Shown here one piece after another: positions 36,710 to 45,727 of a DNA stretch of 64,000 nt. The position numbers and the translations under genes were made by a program. The first letter of the stretch is position 1, and every line of letters starts with the position of its first letter. The notes beneath the pieces were generated by a model. It was not told where the DNA came from. It saw only the letters and a list, made by a program, of their open reading frames with translations, and ran no database searches. Source of the DNA: Lentisphaerae bacterium GWF2_57_35 (GTDB lineage: Bacteria > Verrucomicrobiota > Kiritimatiellia > CAIQIC01 > GWF2-57-35); NCBI GenBank assembly GCA_001804865.1, contig MHBK01000066.1, forward strand, positions 1 through 64,000. Reading direction: 5' to 3'.

Positions 36710-38086
36710 ATGCGAATGGAAAAAGATTCTTTGGGCGAACTGGCGATTCCGGACGACGCTTATTTCGGGATTCACACGGTTCGGTCCCTGGCTAATTTCA
36801 AGATATCGGGCGAACGGATTCCGATAGAAATCGTTTATGGCATGGTGAAGTTGAAGCTGGCTTGCGCGCGGGCGAATGCAGCGCTGGATTTGCTGGACAA
36901 GGAAAAGCGCAAGGCGATCGTGCAAGCCTGTCAGCGGATTTTGGCGGGCGAGTTCGACAGCCAGTTTCCTCTGGATGTTTTTCAGGCGGGCTCGGGCACC
37001 TCGTCGAACATGAACGTCAACGAAGTGATCGCGAATGTGGCGAACGAGAGCCTGGGGGGCCAGAAGGGGGATCGGCGCCTGGTGCATCCCAACGACGATG
37101 TGAACATGGGCCAGTCGACCAACAACATATTTCCCTCCGCGATCCGGATCGCCGGCGTGGAGTTGTCGGCCAAATTGTTGGAATCGCTCCGTCGTCTGAT
37201 TGGCGAGTTGCATCGAAAGGAAACGGAGTTTGCCGATGTGATCAAGAGTGGGCGCACCCATCTGCAGGATGCGGTTCCCGTGACGCTCGGCCAGGAGTTT
37301 TCGGCGTGGGCGCGGGCGTTGGAGAAGGACGTTAAACGCATCGAGCAGGCCCGCGTCAAAATCCGGGAGTTGGGGGCGGGCGGGACAGCCATTGGAACCG
37401 GCGTCAATACGCCCAAGGCCTTCCGGCCCGAATTGATCCGGGAGCTCAGCACCTTGACCGGCGAATTGTACGAGGGAGCCGAAAATGGAGTCGAAGCCAC
37501 GCAGTTCCTGACGGATGTTGCGGAGCTGTCTTCGGCGGCCAAGCTGCTGAGCCTGGATCTCCAGAAGCTTTGCAACGATCTGCGCCTGCTGGGGTCCGGT
37601 CCGAACACGGGTCTGGCTGAAATCGTCTTGCCGCCGGTGGAGCCGGGCTCGTCGATCATGCCGGGCAAGATCAATCCAAGCATCTGCGAGGCGGCCAACA
37701 TGATCTGCCTGCAAGTACAGGGCAACGACCTGACCGTTTCGCTGGCCTGCGGCGCCGGGCAACTGGAGTTGAATACACACATGCCGGTGATCGGCTTGAA
37801 TCTGGTCAAATCGCTCAAGATCCTGGAGCGCGGCTGCGTCATGCTGGCGGACAAATGCATCGCGGGCATCAAGGCGAATAGAGACGTCTGCCGCCGAAAC
37901 TTCGAAGTAAGCGCGGGCCTGCCGACCATCCTGAACCCAAAACTCGGCTACGACCGCGTCGCCGAACTCGTAAAGGAATCGCTGGCCACGAAGAAGACCC
38001 TGCGAGAGTTGGTTCTCGAAAAGCAGATGATGACCGAAGAGGACTACGAGGCGCTGCTGAAGAAATCGACGGGGCCGAATTTGTAA
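36710..38086 (+). CDS. aspA: Aspartase/fumarase superfamily lyase, probable aspartate ammonia-lyase
   Basis: The 458 residues cover the full superfamily fold. Motifs are GSGTSSNMNVNEVIANVANE, HPNDDVNMGQSTNNIFPSAI, SGRTHLQDAVPVTLGQEF and the signature loop GSSIMPGKINP near residue 315. The last contains the catalytic serine. The N-terminus (KDSLGELAIPDDAYFGIHTV) is closer to aspartases, which convert L-aspartate to fumarate and ammonia. VIANVANE and the C-terminal GYDRVAELVKE also fit class II fumarases, so the substrate remains open. The start at 36710 has GAGG six bases upstream; a second ATG two codons on is also possible. It is monocistronic. Confidence 0.85.
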   Translation: MRMEKDSLGELAIPDDAYFGIHTVRSLANFKISGERIPIEIVYGMVKLKLACARANAALDLLDKEKRKAIVQACQRILAGEFDSQFPLDVFQAGSGTSSNMNVNEVIANVANESLGGQKGDRRLVHPNDDVNMGQSTNNIFPSAIRIAGVELSAKLLESLRRLIGELHRKETEFADVIKSGRTHLQDAVPVTLGQEFSAWARALEKDVKRIEQARVKIRELGAGGTAIGTGVNTPKAFRPELIRELSTLTGELYEGAENGVEATQFLTDVAELSSAAKLLSLDLQKLCNDLRLLGSGPNTGLAEIVLPPVEPGSSIMPGKINPSICEAANMICLQVQGNDLTVSLACGAGQLELNTHMPVIGLNLVKSLKILERGCVMLADKCIAGIKANRDVCRRNFEVSAGLPTILNPKLGYDRVAELVKESLATKKTLRELVLEKQMMTEEDYEALLKKSTGPNL

Positions 38087-38235
38087 AAGGCGCGCATGAT
38101 TGGCGATTTTTCATGTGTCATCCCGAATTTTATCTAATAAGCATATTTATGCCATTTGCGCAAAATCTAGGCGAAAAATGTGAAAATAATGCAAATAAAG
38201 CTTTAACATTGTAATTTATGCTGTAATTTGTGGGT

Positions 38236-39525
38236 ATGTTAATCGAATTCAAAACAACGAATTTTCGTTCTATCCGCGAAGAGCAAACCTTTAGTCTCGT
38301 AGCCAGCAATGCTGATAAAGAACTGTCCTCCTGCCTGATTGAACGTAAATTGCCTGGCCTTTCCAACGTTCGTTTTTTAAAGGGAGCCGCGATCTATGGA
38401 GCTAACGCTTCTGGAAAATCGAACGTGATAGAGGCTCTTCATTTCCTGTCGCGTTTTGTCACTCGTTCCGCAACGCGAATCCAGCCCGGCGACCCAACGG
38501 GGGCCGAACCATTCAAGCTGGACAGAGATTCGATAAAGAAGCCTTCTGAGTTTGAAATTACGTTCGTGGCCGATGACGTACGCTATGTATTTGGCGTTTC
38601 AGTTACTCCAGAGAAGGTTATTGAAGAGTATCTAGTTGCCTATCCAAAAGGGTTGCCGCAACGTTGGTATCATCGAGCCTTTAACGCGAAGAAAAATATC
38701 TATGAGTGGGCGAAGCCTTCGACGGAATTCAAGCAAGACAAGAGTCTTCAGGAGAAAACGCGTGAAAACTCTTTGTTTCTATCCGTTGGGCCTCAGTTCA
38801 ACCACGAACAACTCACAGGCGTATTCAATTGGTTTAAGAAGAACCTAAAGTTCATTCGTTTAGCCGATGCAATGCTTCATCCTCGCTATACGGCGGAACT
38901 GATCGTGAATCCGGCGCATCATGACCGTATTTTAAATTTGCTTCGTAGTGCGGATATTGGAGTGGCGGACGCTAAAATTAACGAGACAGAAGTTAGTGTC
39001 GAGGAGTTGAAAACGAATCTTCCTCCGTCCGTGCTTGCGAAGATTGAAGCAGAAGGCCCTTTAAAGCCTGCCAAGACGGTCGAAATCAATCTGATGCATA
39101 AAGCCGATGGGATAGACCCTGTGACGTTGGATTATGATACGGAAGAATCTAATGGGACTCGTCGCTATTTTTCTCTCATCGGTCCTTGGATCGATATTCT
39201 TGAGCATGGCTATACGGTCTTTGTCGATGAGATTGAAACGAGTCTGCATCCCAATCTGGTGAAAGAGTTGATTAAGCTTCTTTTATGCAGCAAGAACAAT
39301 CCTAAAGGCGCACAGATCGTGTTTACAACGCACAATCCCGTGCTATTAGACGGCGCTGTTTTGCGAAGAGATCAAATTTGGTTTACCGAGAAAACTCCGG
39401 CCAATACAACGCATCTTTATCCATTGACCGATTATAAGCCTCGAAATGATGAAGTTCTGGCGAAAGGTTATCTCGCAGGCCGTTATGGAGCGATTCCATA
39501 TTTTCCAGAGGGTTTGAAGCTATGA
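38236..39525 (+). CDS. AAA family ATPase, RloA/AbiLi-like
   Basis: The 429 residues begin MLIEFKTTNFRSIREEQTFS, the hallmark of OLD/RecF-like AAA ATPases of phage defence. Walker A is GANASGKSN near residue 55. Walker B is VFVDEIETSLHPNLV near residue 330, and a D-loop/H-loop segment (QIVFTTHNPVLLDG) follows. No Toprim nuclease domain is attached. It overlaps the RloB gene by 4 bp, so the two are a translationally coupled pair. Base composition is clearly more AT-rich than its neighbours, which points to horizontal transfer. GTG at 38230 is an alternative start. A defence role is inferred from family and pairing. Confidence 0.85.
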   Translation: MLIEFKTTNFRSIREEQTFSLVASNADKELSSCLIERKLPGLSNVRFLKGAAIYGANASGKSNVIEALHFLSRFVTRSATRIQPGDPTGAEPFKLDRDSIKKPSEFEITFVADDVRYVFGVSVTPEKVIEEYLVAYPKGLPQRWYHRAFNAKKNIYEWAKPSTEFKQDKSLQEKTRENSLFLSVGPQFNHEQLTGVFNWFKKNLKFIRLADAMLHPRYTAELIVNPAHHDRILNLLRSADIGVADAKINETEVSVEELKTNLPPSVLAKIEAEGPLKPAKTVEINLMHKADGIDPVTLDYDTEESNGTRRYFSLIGPWIDILEHGYTVFVDEIETSLHPNLVKELIKLLLCSKNNPKGAQIVFTTHNPVLLDGAVLRRDQIWFTEKTPANTTHLYPLTDYKPRNDEVLAKGYLAGRYGAIPYFPEGLKL

Positions 39526-40211
39526 GGGGCCACAAGTCGTTTGTGCGCAGCGCAAAGATGTACCAACGTGGCACGCCTCGTGGCTATGAAATTTCCGATA
39601 AGGTCCTTCTCATTGTAACTGAGGGAGAGAAAACAGAGCCCAATTATCTGAAAGCGTTGTGTGATCGTCTTCGATTGTCGGCAACCGATATTGAGATTGT
39701 GCATCCCGAAGGAACGGATCCGTTGACTCTTGTTAGAACAGCCGTCGACCTTCGCAATAAACGGAAGAATGCGGCGAAAAAGGGTTTTTCTGTCGAATAC
39801 GATGAGGTGTGGGTCGTGTTTGATATGGAAAGGCCGCATGATGAGCGGCGCAGGCTCGCAGTGCAAGCTAAAGCTCTTCCGGAGGCTTCAGAGATCAAGT
39901 TCGCGTGCTCTGATCCGTGTTTTGAGTATTGGCTGCTGCTTCATGAGGAATACACCACAGCTTCTTTTGCAGATTGGAAAGCTGTGGTAAGGCGACTTAA
40001 GAAGCACTGGAAAGACTATGCAAAAGGCCAACAACCAACGCATGAATTCCTTCAAAAAGTACCAACAGCCGTGACTCATGCGGAACGTTGCCGCGTGCAT
40101 CATCGAAATGGGGGCGGCGATGGAAATCCTTCAACAGAAGTCGATCGCTTAGTGCGGTCTATGAACGACTCAACCAGACCTCATCTCCGGTATGCTATTC
40201 CTTCTGAATAA
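39522..40211 (+). CDS. rloB: RloB-like protein (AbiLii-like defence partner)
   Basis: A 229-residue RloB-family protein. TEGEKTEPNYLKAL near residues 33-45, EVWVVFDMERPHDERR and CSDPCFEYWLLLHEEY are the diagnostic acidic and aromatic motifs. They suggest a Toprim-like nuclease fold. RloA/RloB pairs occur in type I restriction loci and, as AbiLi/AbiLii, in abortive phage defence. No restriction genes are in this window, so the pair probably acts alone. It overlaps the ATPase gene by 4 bp, is equally AT-rich and ends only 3 bp before the convergent outer-membrane gene. The nuclease activity is not established from sequence alone. Confidence 0.85.
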   Translation: MRGHKSFVRSAKMYQRGTPRGYEISDKVLLIVTEGEKTEPNYLKALCDRLRLSATDIEIVHPEGTDPLTLVRTAVDLRNKRKNAAKKGFSVEYDEVWVVFDMERPHDERRRLAVQAKALPEASEIKFACSDPCFEYWLLLHEEYTTASFADWKAVVRRLKKHWKDYAKGQQPTHEFLQKVPTAVTHAERCRVHHRNGGGDGNPSTEVDRLVRSMNDSTRPHLRYAIPSE

Positions 40212-40214
40212 GAA

Positions 40215-40724
40215 TCAGAACGCGTAATGGATGCCGGCTTCGAAGCTCATGTTGCTGCGTTCGAGATCTTCGTCCCGCACGAAAACTTCCCGCGTGGCGG
40301 TTTCGAGGATGAGGGCGGCGGAGAGGGCGATGGTTTTGGAGAGGGCTACTTTGGCGCCGAGGTCGCCGCGCAATACGGCGGCGTCGTCGCTGGCGTTGGG
40401 GAACCCTTTATCGGCGTCGGTGCTTGCATACGAAACGCCCGCCGCAAGGAACGGCAGGATGAAGGGTTTGCCCAGGTTGATGTTTTTGACGGCGCGGGCG
40501 CCGAGAATCCAGGTTTCCGCGTCGGAACTGCGCAGATAGGACGCTTGGGGGCCCAGGGAGAATCCGTACATGAAAAAATATCCGTAGTAGGCGTCCGCCC
40601 GGATGGCTTGATCGCGGTCGAACCCCAACCCGCCAGCCACTTCCTGGGTTCCCACGGCCAACGAATCGGCTCGGGCCGTGGATATCGCCAGACAAGCAAC
40701 CAGCAGTAGCAGGACTTTTTTCAC
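40215..40724 (-). CDS. Small outer-membrane beta-barrel protein
   Basis: The 169 residues have a signal peptide (VLLLLVACLAISTARA) followed by alternating hydrophobic and polar strands. The C-terminus GIHYAF ends in the terminal phenylalanine of outer-membrane barrels. The start is GTG at 40724 with AGGGGG upstream. It is a paralogue-like neighbour of the next gene (28 bp away), sharing AxxxYGYFxMxxxxxGPxAS and a similar layout of strands. The function is unknown; an OmpA/OmpW-like eight-stranded barrel is a fair guess. Confidence 0.72.
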   Translation of the reverse strand: MKKVLLLLVACLAISTARADSLAVGTQEVAGGLGFDRDQAIRADAYYGYFFMYGFSLGPQASYLRSSDAETWILGARAVKNINLGKPFILPFLAAGVSYASTDADKGFPNASDDAAVLRGDLGAKVALSKTIALSAALILETATREVFVRDEDLERSNMSFEAGIHYAF

Positions 40725-40752
40725 GGATTCCCCCTGTCAGCTTGAAGCCGGC

Positions 40753-41295
40753 TTAGAAATAGTAACGCATGCCGATGTTCAGGCGCGAGTCGGTATTCTT
40801 AAGCTCGCCTTCGTCTGCATAGATTTTGCCGGTGCACGCGTCGACAGAAAGCGATGTGGAAATGGCCAGGTTGTCGGTGATGAAAAACTTCACGCCGCCT
40901 TCGAGGCCGAGGTTCAGGCCGTTGTCGTCCTGTTTTTCTTCCTCCGTCGTCGGGATTTCCAGCGAGGCGCCGGCCACGCTCAGGGAGGCTCCCACGAAAG
41001 GAACGATTTCCGGTACGATTTCCAATTCCGACAAGTCGAAGTTGAATTCGCCGGCCACGCCGATGGACCAGGCGCGGTGCAAATCGTCGTCCGTGAACGA
41101 AGCCCGGGGGCCGACTTCAATCTGGTCCATGATGAAGTAGCCGTAGAAAATCTCGGCGTCGATGAGCCGTTTGTTAATGGAGCGGAAATCCCAAACGCCC
41201 GACACGGATATTTCGCTGGTTCCCTGGGTTAAGAGGGCGGCAAATCCGTTGACGGAAAGAGACAATAAGGCAGCAACTAACAGCAATTTTTTCAT
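40753..41295 (-). CDS. Small outer-membrane beta-barrel protein
   Basis: About 180 residues. The start MKKLLLVAALLSLSVNGFAA at 41295 has AAAGGAGG four bases ahead and gives a clean signal peptide. An upstream in-frame start would add an unlikely leader. DAEIFYGYFIMDQIEVGPRA is the strand pattern shared with the adjacent gene, and the C-terminus GMRYYF is a barrel-end signal. The two genes form a short operon of related envelope proteins. No function is recognised. Confidence 0.75.
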   Translation of the reverse strand: MKKLLLVAALLSLSVNGFAALLTQGTSEISVSGVWDFRSINKRLIDAEIFYGYFIMDQIEVGPRASFTDDDLHRAWSIGVAGEFNFDLSELEIVPEIVPFVGASLSVAGASLEIPTTEEEKQDDNGLNLGLEGGVKFFITDNLAISTSLSVDACTGKIYADEGELKNTDSRLNIGMRYYF

Positions 41296-41371
41296 GGGAC
41301 CTCCTTTGGTTTTAAGTCCATGTGTCATGGTGTCCTGATTTTACGAAAAGTCAAGAGTCGATCGGATGGTA

Positions 41372-42352
41372 TTAGGCGAAGACGGAAGTCTGCATGGCCG
41401 GGTTGTGAAAGATGTCGTCCTGCAGCCGTTGGCTGAGGGCCTGATAGATGCGTCCGGGGCTTCCATTGCCGACCGGCTGGCCGTTGTATTCCACCGCGGC
41501 TGTGACATCCGGGGTTGTTCCGAAGACCAGGATTTCCGCGGCTTCCGCCGCCTCCTGCTTCGTAATATCGGCTTCCTGAACCGCGGTCAGCGTCCCGTCC
41601 GCTACGAGCGGGCGGGCCAGTTCGATGCATCGGAGCATAGTGGTTCCGGCCAGGATATGGCCGGGTTTGGGAATTTTCAGGACGCCGGCGGGCGAGACGA
41701 TGCCCATGTTTTCCGTCGGGCCTTCGGCCATGAAACCTTCGGTATCGAAGGCGACGACAAAATCCACTCCGGCGTCGACGGCTTCTTTTTTCATCAGGAC
41801 GTTCAAGAGATAATTCACGCTCTTGATGTTGGCAAACGGCGCATTGCGGGCGGGGATGGCGCTTGCCCGAATCCGGGCGCCGTCGGGATGTTGTTGCATG
41901 AACGGAGGCTTCAATTCGTAGACGACGATGTACAACCCCGGCTCGGGGCATTCGTAAGGGCTGATGCCCAGGCTGCCGGGGCCGCGCGACACGAACAGGC
42001 GGACGAGCGCCTCCGGCTTTCCGCCGGCGCGGACGGTTTGCAGCACGCGGTCGCGCAGAGTCTCCCCGGAGCAGGGAAGCGCCAAGCCGATCGATCGCGC
42101 CGAGCCGGTCAGCCGTTCGAGGTGGGCCGGGAGGTTGTAGATGCGGCCTTCGACGCACTTGAATGTTTCAAAGACGGCGTCGCCGCGGTGGACCATGTGG
42201 TCGTCGATCGGAACCTGCATCAACACCGGATCGACGACGATGCCGTCCAGCACGCTGGAGTACATGGAATAATAACGATCGTGATAGGGCCGTCGGCTTT
42301 GCGCGACCCGCTGCATAAAGGCGGCTGCATCGAGAATCGGTATGGAGTTCAT
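41372..42352 (-). CDS. Class IV aminotransferase (branched-chain / D-amino acid type)
   Basis: A 326-residue pyridoxal-phosphate enzyme of fold type IV. The segment VHRGDAVFETFKCVEGRIYN is the typical N-terminal motif. IKSVNYLLNVLMKKEA contains the expected Schiff-base lysine. AEGPTENMGIVSPAGVLKIP followed by GTTMLRCIELA forms the phosphate-binding loop. The family includes branched-chain aminotransferase, D-alanine aminotransferase and aminodeoxychorismate lyase, and the sequence alone does not decide between them. It has its own transcription unit; heptamer array B lies immediately upstream. Confidence 0.85.
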   Translation of the reverse strand: MNSIPILDAAAFMQRVAQSRRPYHDRYYSMYSSVLDGIVVDPVLMQVPIDDHMVHRGDAVFETFKCVEGRIYNLPAHLERLTGSARSIGLALPCSGETLRDRVLQTVRAGGKPEALVRLFVSRGPGSLGISPYECPEPGLYIVVYELKPPFMQQHPDGARIRASAIPARNAPFANIKSVNYLLNVLMKKEAVDAGVDFVVAFDTEGFMAEGPTENMGIVSPAGVLKIPKPGHILAGTTMLRCIELARPLVADGTLTAVQEADITKQEAAEAAEILVFGTTPDVTAAVEYNGQPVGNGSPGRIYQALSQRLQDDIFHNPAMQTSVFA

Positions 42353-42427
42353 AAAAAATGCCTATTTGAAAAATCGTGCATCATTAAATCGTAGAAAGGC
42401 ATGGAAAACAAAGCTAAAAACGGGGGG

Positions 42428-42557
42428 CAGTGATCAGTAATCAGTAAACAGTAAACAGTGATCAGTAAACAGTAAACAGTAATCAGTAAACAGTAATCAG
42501 TAATCAGTGATCAGTAATCAGTGATCAGTAAACAGTAAACAGTGATCAGTAAACAGT
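42428..42557. repeat. Degenerate heptamer repeat array B
   Basis: About 18 head-to-tail heptamers of the forms CAGTAAA, CAGTAAT and CAGTGAT in one orientation. It directly borders the 3' end of the CPBP gene. Array C on the far side of that gene is in the opposite orientation. Confidence 0.9.
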
Positions 42558-42575
42558 ATCAGGCGTTTTCTTTGC

Positions 42576-43304
42576 TTACCAAAATCGGTATGCGCCGGAA
42601 CTCAGCACGTAAATCCCCAGCAGCAGATTGGTTGTCGCATGCGCCGCAATGGCTGACCAAAGATCCCCGCTCCGGCGATAGACCTGTAAGTAAATTAAAC
42701 CGGCCAGCGCGCCCACGAACCACCGGTCGTGTTCCAGGCCGAAAGCCAGACTTAAACCCAACACGATCGTCCAATCCGCCGCTTGCCCGGGCGCCACATC
42801 CAGAAAGTTCCGCTTCAGCATCCAACGATAAAGAAATCCTCGCCAGAAGAATTCCTCAATGACCGCAATCACAAAAGCTGACCCGGCCAGGCGGATCAGG
42901 CTGAAGAACCAGCCGGCGCGCTCCGGAGCATAGGGAGAGTCCAGCACATACGCCGGCAGCTTGCCCAAGGGGAAAACCAGCCACGTCAGATAAAAATCCC
43001 GCACGGCCGGCCAGCGATCCATCCAGGCTGTTTCCGGCAGCACCCAGCTCGCGAAGACCAGGACGCCCGCCGCCACCGCCGCCGGCAGCTGTCTCCAAAC
43101 CGGCCGCGCATACCACTGCCACGGGCGCAAATAGCCAAACAAGCCACAGCAAAGCACGGTCCGAAAAACATATTTCCAAGCCGCCGGGCCGCCGATCCAC
43201 TCCAGCCCGGCCATCGCCAAAATCCAAGCCGCAAACGGCATGATGTGACTCCACCCCGCGACGGCGTAGAGATTGCGATCCTGATTTGGCGGCTTAGCAG
43301 TCAT
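42576..43304 (-). CDS. CPBP (CAAX) family intramembrane metalloprotease
   Basis: The 242 residues have about seven transmembrane segments. Family motifs are intact: EEFFWRGFLYRWM (glutamate pair and arginine), the histidine in GLEHDRWFVGALAGLIY and HATTNLLLG at the C-terminus. Members act as proteases or as bacteriocin-immunity and protein-maturation factors; a CAAX-protease-related subfamily accompanies exosortase systems. No exosortase or PEP-CTERM protein is seen here. The gene is bracketed by oppositely oriented heptamer arrays B and C, as if on a cassette. GC content matches the neighbours, so recent foreign origin is not evident. Confidence 0.82.
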   Translation of the reverse strand: MTAKPPNQDRNLYAVAGWSHIMPFAAWILAMAGLEWIGGPAAWKYVFRTVLCCGLFGYLRPWQWYARPVWRQLPAAVAAGVLVFASWVLPETAWMDRWPAVRDFYLTWLVFPLGKLPAYVLDSPYAPERAGWFFSLIRLAGSAFVIAVIEEFFWRGFLYRWMLKRNFLDVAPGQAADWTIVLGLSLAFGLEHDRWFVGALAGLIYLQVYRRSGDLWSAIAAHATTNLLLGIYVLSSGAYRFW

Positions 43305-43320
43305 TCCCTGATAATGTTCC

Positions 43321-43417
43321 CTGTTTACTGATAACTGATAACTGATAACTGATCACTGATAACTGATAACTGATAACTGATAACTGATTACTGATTACTG
43401 ATCACTGCTCACTGTTT
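43321..43417. repeat. Degenerate heptamer repeat array C
   Basis: About 13 heptamers of the forms CTGATAA, CTGATTA, CTGATCA and CTGTTTA. They are the reverse complement of the units in array B. The array lies between the CPBP start and the end of the CBS protein gene. Confidence 0.9.
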
Positions 43418-43438
43418 TTACTTCTTCTCTTCCTTCCC

Positions 43439-44407
43439 TCAGAACTCGCCGACGATTTCTTCGAGGACGTCTTCCAGCGTGACCAGGCCTACGACTTCCA
43501 TGCGTTCGTCGGAGACCAGCACCATGGGCTGGCGTGTGACGCGCATGCGAGGCAGGACATGATCGACGGGCGTGAAGATGGAGACCAGTTGCGGGTGGCG
43601 CATGTAATCCTTCACCGTTTTCCCGGCGGAGTTGACGTCGGCCAGCACATCGAAGATATGCACGATGCCCACGAAGGTCTTGTGCTCGGCGTCATACACC
43701 GGAAAACGATTGAACATTTTCTCGCGGGCCACGTTCAACAACTCGGTCACCGACAGGCTGGCGGGTACGCTGACGATTTTATTACGGGGAATCATGATCT
43801 GGCCGGAGGGCTTGGCTTTGAGTTCGAACACGCCGTGAATCATGCGATGCTCATCGGGCGTCAGAACCCCGGAACGTTCGCCCTCGCGCGTCAGGTGCAG
43901 AAGTTCGTCGCGGGACACGAAAGGTTGTCCGGTTTGTTTTTCCCCGTCCGGCTCGGGAACGATGCGCTTGATGAGGCCGGTAACGAGCTGTCCGATGGGC
44001 GCCAGCACGCGGCTGGAGTAAAACAGCAGCGAGGCGAAGGGAATGGTGCGGCGGGCCGGAAAACTCTGGAACCAAGCCTTGGGGATGTATTCGCAGGCGA
44101 TGAGGATGACCAGCGTAATCAGGATGCCTGCGACCCAGGAGCCTTCGACGCCCAGCAAATGGACGCCCAGGCTGGCGGCCAGGACCGTGGCCATGACGTG
44201 GCAAAGATTGGTGCCGACGAGAGTCGTGCCCAACAGCCGGTCGGGTTCCATCAGGAAATCCTGGATGATCTTGGCGCCGGGTATGTCGCGCCGCACCAGG
44301 TGGCGCAGGCGCAGGCGGTTAATGGAGATCACGCCCGTTTCGATCCCGGCAAAAAAGGCGCTGGCCGCCAGGCAGACGAACATCAGGATGAATTCCAGCA
44401 AAATCAT
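43439..44407 (-). CDS. CNNM/CorC-type membrane protein with CBS domains
   Basis: A 322-residue protein with an N-terminal CNNM (DUF21) membrane domain of about four helices (ILLEFILMFVCLAASAFFAG, and VAGILITLVILIACEYIPKA with the conserved glutamate-proline). A CBS pair follows (MIPRNKIVSVPASLSVTELL, then GIVHIFDVLADV and VVGLVTLEDVLEEIVGEF). The C-terminal CorC_HlyC domain is absent, making it shorter than its upstream paralogue. Family members are linked to magnesium or sodium transport and membrane homeostasis. It overlaps the upstream gene by 4 bp, so the two are co-translated and may form a heteromer. Confidence 0.88.
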   Translation of the reverse strand: MILLEFILMFVCLAASAFFAGIETGVISINRLRLRHLVRRDIPGAKIIQDFLMEPDRLLGTTLVGTNLCHVMATVLAASLGVHLLGVEGSWVAGILITLVILIACEYIPKAWFQSFPARRTIPFASLLFYSSRVLAPIGQLVTGLIKRIVPEPDGEKQTGQPFVSRDELLHLTREGERSGVLTPDEHRMIHGVFELKAKPSGQIMIPRNKIVSVPASLSVTELLNVAREKMFNRFPVYDAEHKTFVGIVHIFDVLADVNSAGKTVKDYMRHPQLVSIFTPVDHVLPRMRVTRQPMVLVSDERMEVVGLVTLEDVLEEIVGEF

Positions 44408-45660
44408 TCTTCGTCCCCTTTTCCAACGCGTTCGATTTGTGCGAGGGTCACGCGCAGCTTGATGGTTTGCAGCACCGTGATGCGGGTGCCTTGTTCCTCA
44501 AGGATGTCGCCCTGCTCGGGCATATGGCCCGATTTGGCCGCGATCCAGCCCGATAAACGGTCGGCGCCTTCGGCCTCGAGATTGAGCCGGAGCTTGCGGT
44601 TCAATTCTTCCAGGCTGATGTTGGCGTCGACCAGCCACCGATGCGGGCCGGCGTTCTGGAACAATGGGCGCGGCTTGCTCAGCTCATTATAAATCTCGCC
44701 CGAAATTTCCTCCAGGATGTCGCCGCGGGTCATGAGGCCGGCGGTGCCGCCGTATTCGTCCACCACCACGGCAATGCGGCGCCGTTCCTTCTGGAAACGC
44801 GACAGGAGCCGGTTGAGCGGGCTGCTTTCCGGGACAAAAAACGGCGGCGTCTTGGCGGCGTCGATGCGGTGTTCGGGATCGAGCAGGAACTTTCGTACGT
44901 CGAGAAAGCCTTCCGCGTTGTCGAACTGGCCGCGATAGAGCAGGAGGAAGTTCTTCTTGGACTGCCGCGCCTTTTCCAGGGCCAGGGCCGGCGGATCGTC
45001 CAAATCGAAGCCGATCAAGTCCACGCGCGGGGTCATGACGTCGCTGGCCTTGAGGTCTTCCAGCCGGATGATGGCCTTGATCATGGCCAGCTCGTCGGCA
45101 TTGAGGATGCCTTCTTCGTTGCTGATTTCCAGAACGGTCTCGAATTCTTCTTCGCTCAGGGTCTTGCCGTGCGGACGAAAGAGCGGCTCCAGGCGCCGGG
45201 TGATCTTTTCCATGACAAGCCGCAGGGGCGTCATGATCAGCGTGACGACTGAAACGAGCGGCGAAAAAAGTACCGCCAGCGTTTCCGCGTAGAACAAGGC
45301 CAGCCGTTTGGGGCCGATTTCCCCGAAGACCAGTAGAACCAGCGTCAGGGCCGGGATGGAAATGGCCTCGCCGCGGCCGGGGACGAAACGTTCGGCCAGC
45401 ACATAGGCGACGTTGGCGGCAGCGACGTTGACAATGGTATTGCCGATCAAGACCGTAGAAAGCAACCGGGTCGGCGTGTTCAAAATCTGCCGTATCCGCT
45501 CGCCGCCCGTCGGGTTTTTCTTGCTGATGCGCCGGATTTGAAGGGGATTTAAAGAGAAATAGACGGTTTCCGAGCCCGAAAAAAAGGCGGAACAGGCCAG
45601 CAAACACAAAAGCGACAACAGGAGGGCCAGCGTGACCAGACTCATCGCGTCTTTCTCCAT
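44404..45660 (-). CDS. CNNM/CorC-type membrane protein with CBS and CorC_HlyC domains
   Basis: The protein has 418 residues. The N-terminal CNNM membrane domain has LLACSAFFSGSETVYFSLNP, LLSTVLIGNTIVNVAAANVA and the conserved LVFGEIGPKRLAL. Two CBS motifs follow (VMTPRVDLIGFDLDD, and VVDEYGGTAGLMTRGDILEE). A C-terminal CorC_HlyC domain contains VDANISLEELNRKL and ADRLSGWIAAKSGHMPEQGD. This is the standard length and order for hemolysin C/CorC-family proteins, which are associated with magnesium efflux. An alternative start at 45645 (MSLVTLALL) has GGAG nine bases ahead. It is the first gene of a two-gene operon with a paralogue. Confidence 0.9.
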   Translation of the reverse strand: MEKDAMSLVTLALLLSLLCLLACSAFFSGSETVYFSLNPLQIRRISKKNPTGGERIRQILNTPTRLLSTVLIGNTIVNVAAANVAYVLAERFVPGRGEAISIPALTLVLLVFGEIGPKRLALFYAETLAVLFSPLVSVVTLIMTPLRLVMEKITRRLEPLFRPHGKTLSEEEFETVLEISNEEGILNADELAMIKAIIRLEDLKASDVMTPRVDLIGFDLDDPPALALEKARQSKKNFLLLYRGQFDNAEGFLDVRKFLLDPEHRIDAAKTPPFFVPESSPLNRLLSRFQKERRRIAVVVDEYGGTAGLMTRGDILEEISGEIYNELSKPRPLFQNAGPHRWLVDANISLEELNRKLRLNLEAEGADRLSGWIAAKSGHMPEQGDILEEQGTRITVLQTIKLRVTLAQIERVGKGDEE

Positions 45661-45727
45661 GCCGGACGGCCCTCGCCGGCGAGTTTGACTTTCAGTTCAT
45701 TCATTTCGGGCTTATAGTATACCCATT

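Noticed and set aside
42428..42557. CRISPR or tandem operator array
   Set aside because: Units are contiguous degenerate heptamers with no spacers; they fit short tandem repeats better.
45661..45727. Thiamine riboswitch upstream of yjbQ
   Set aside because: The gap is too short and lacks the conserved thiamine-box sequence.
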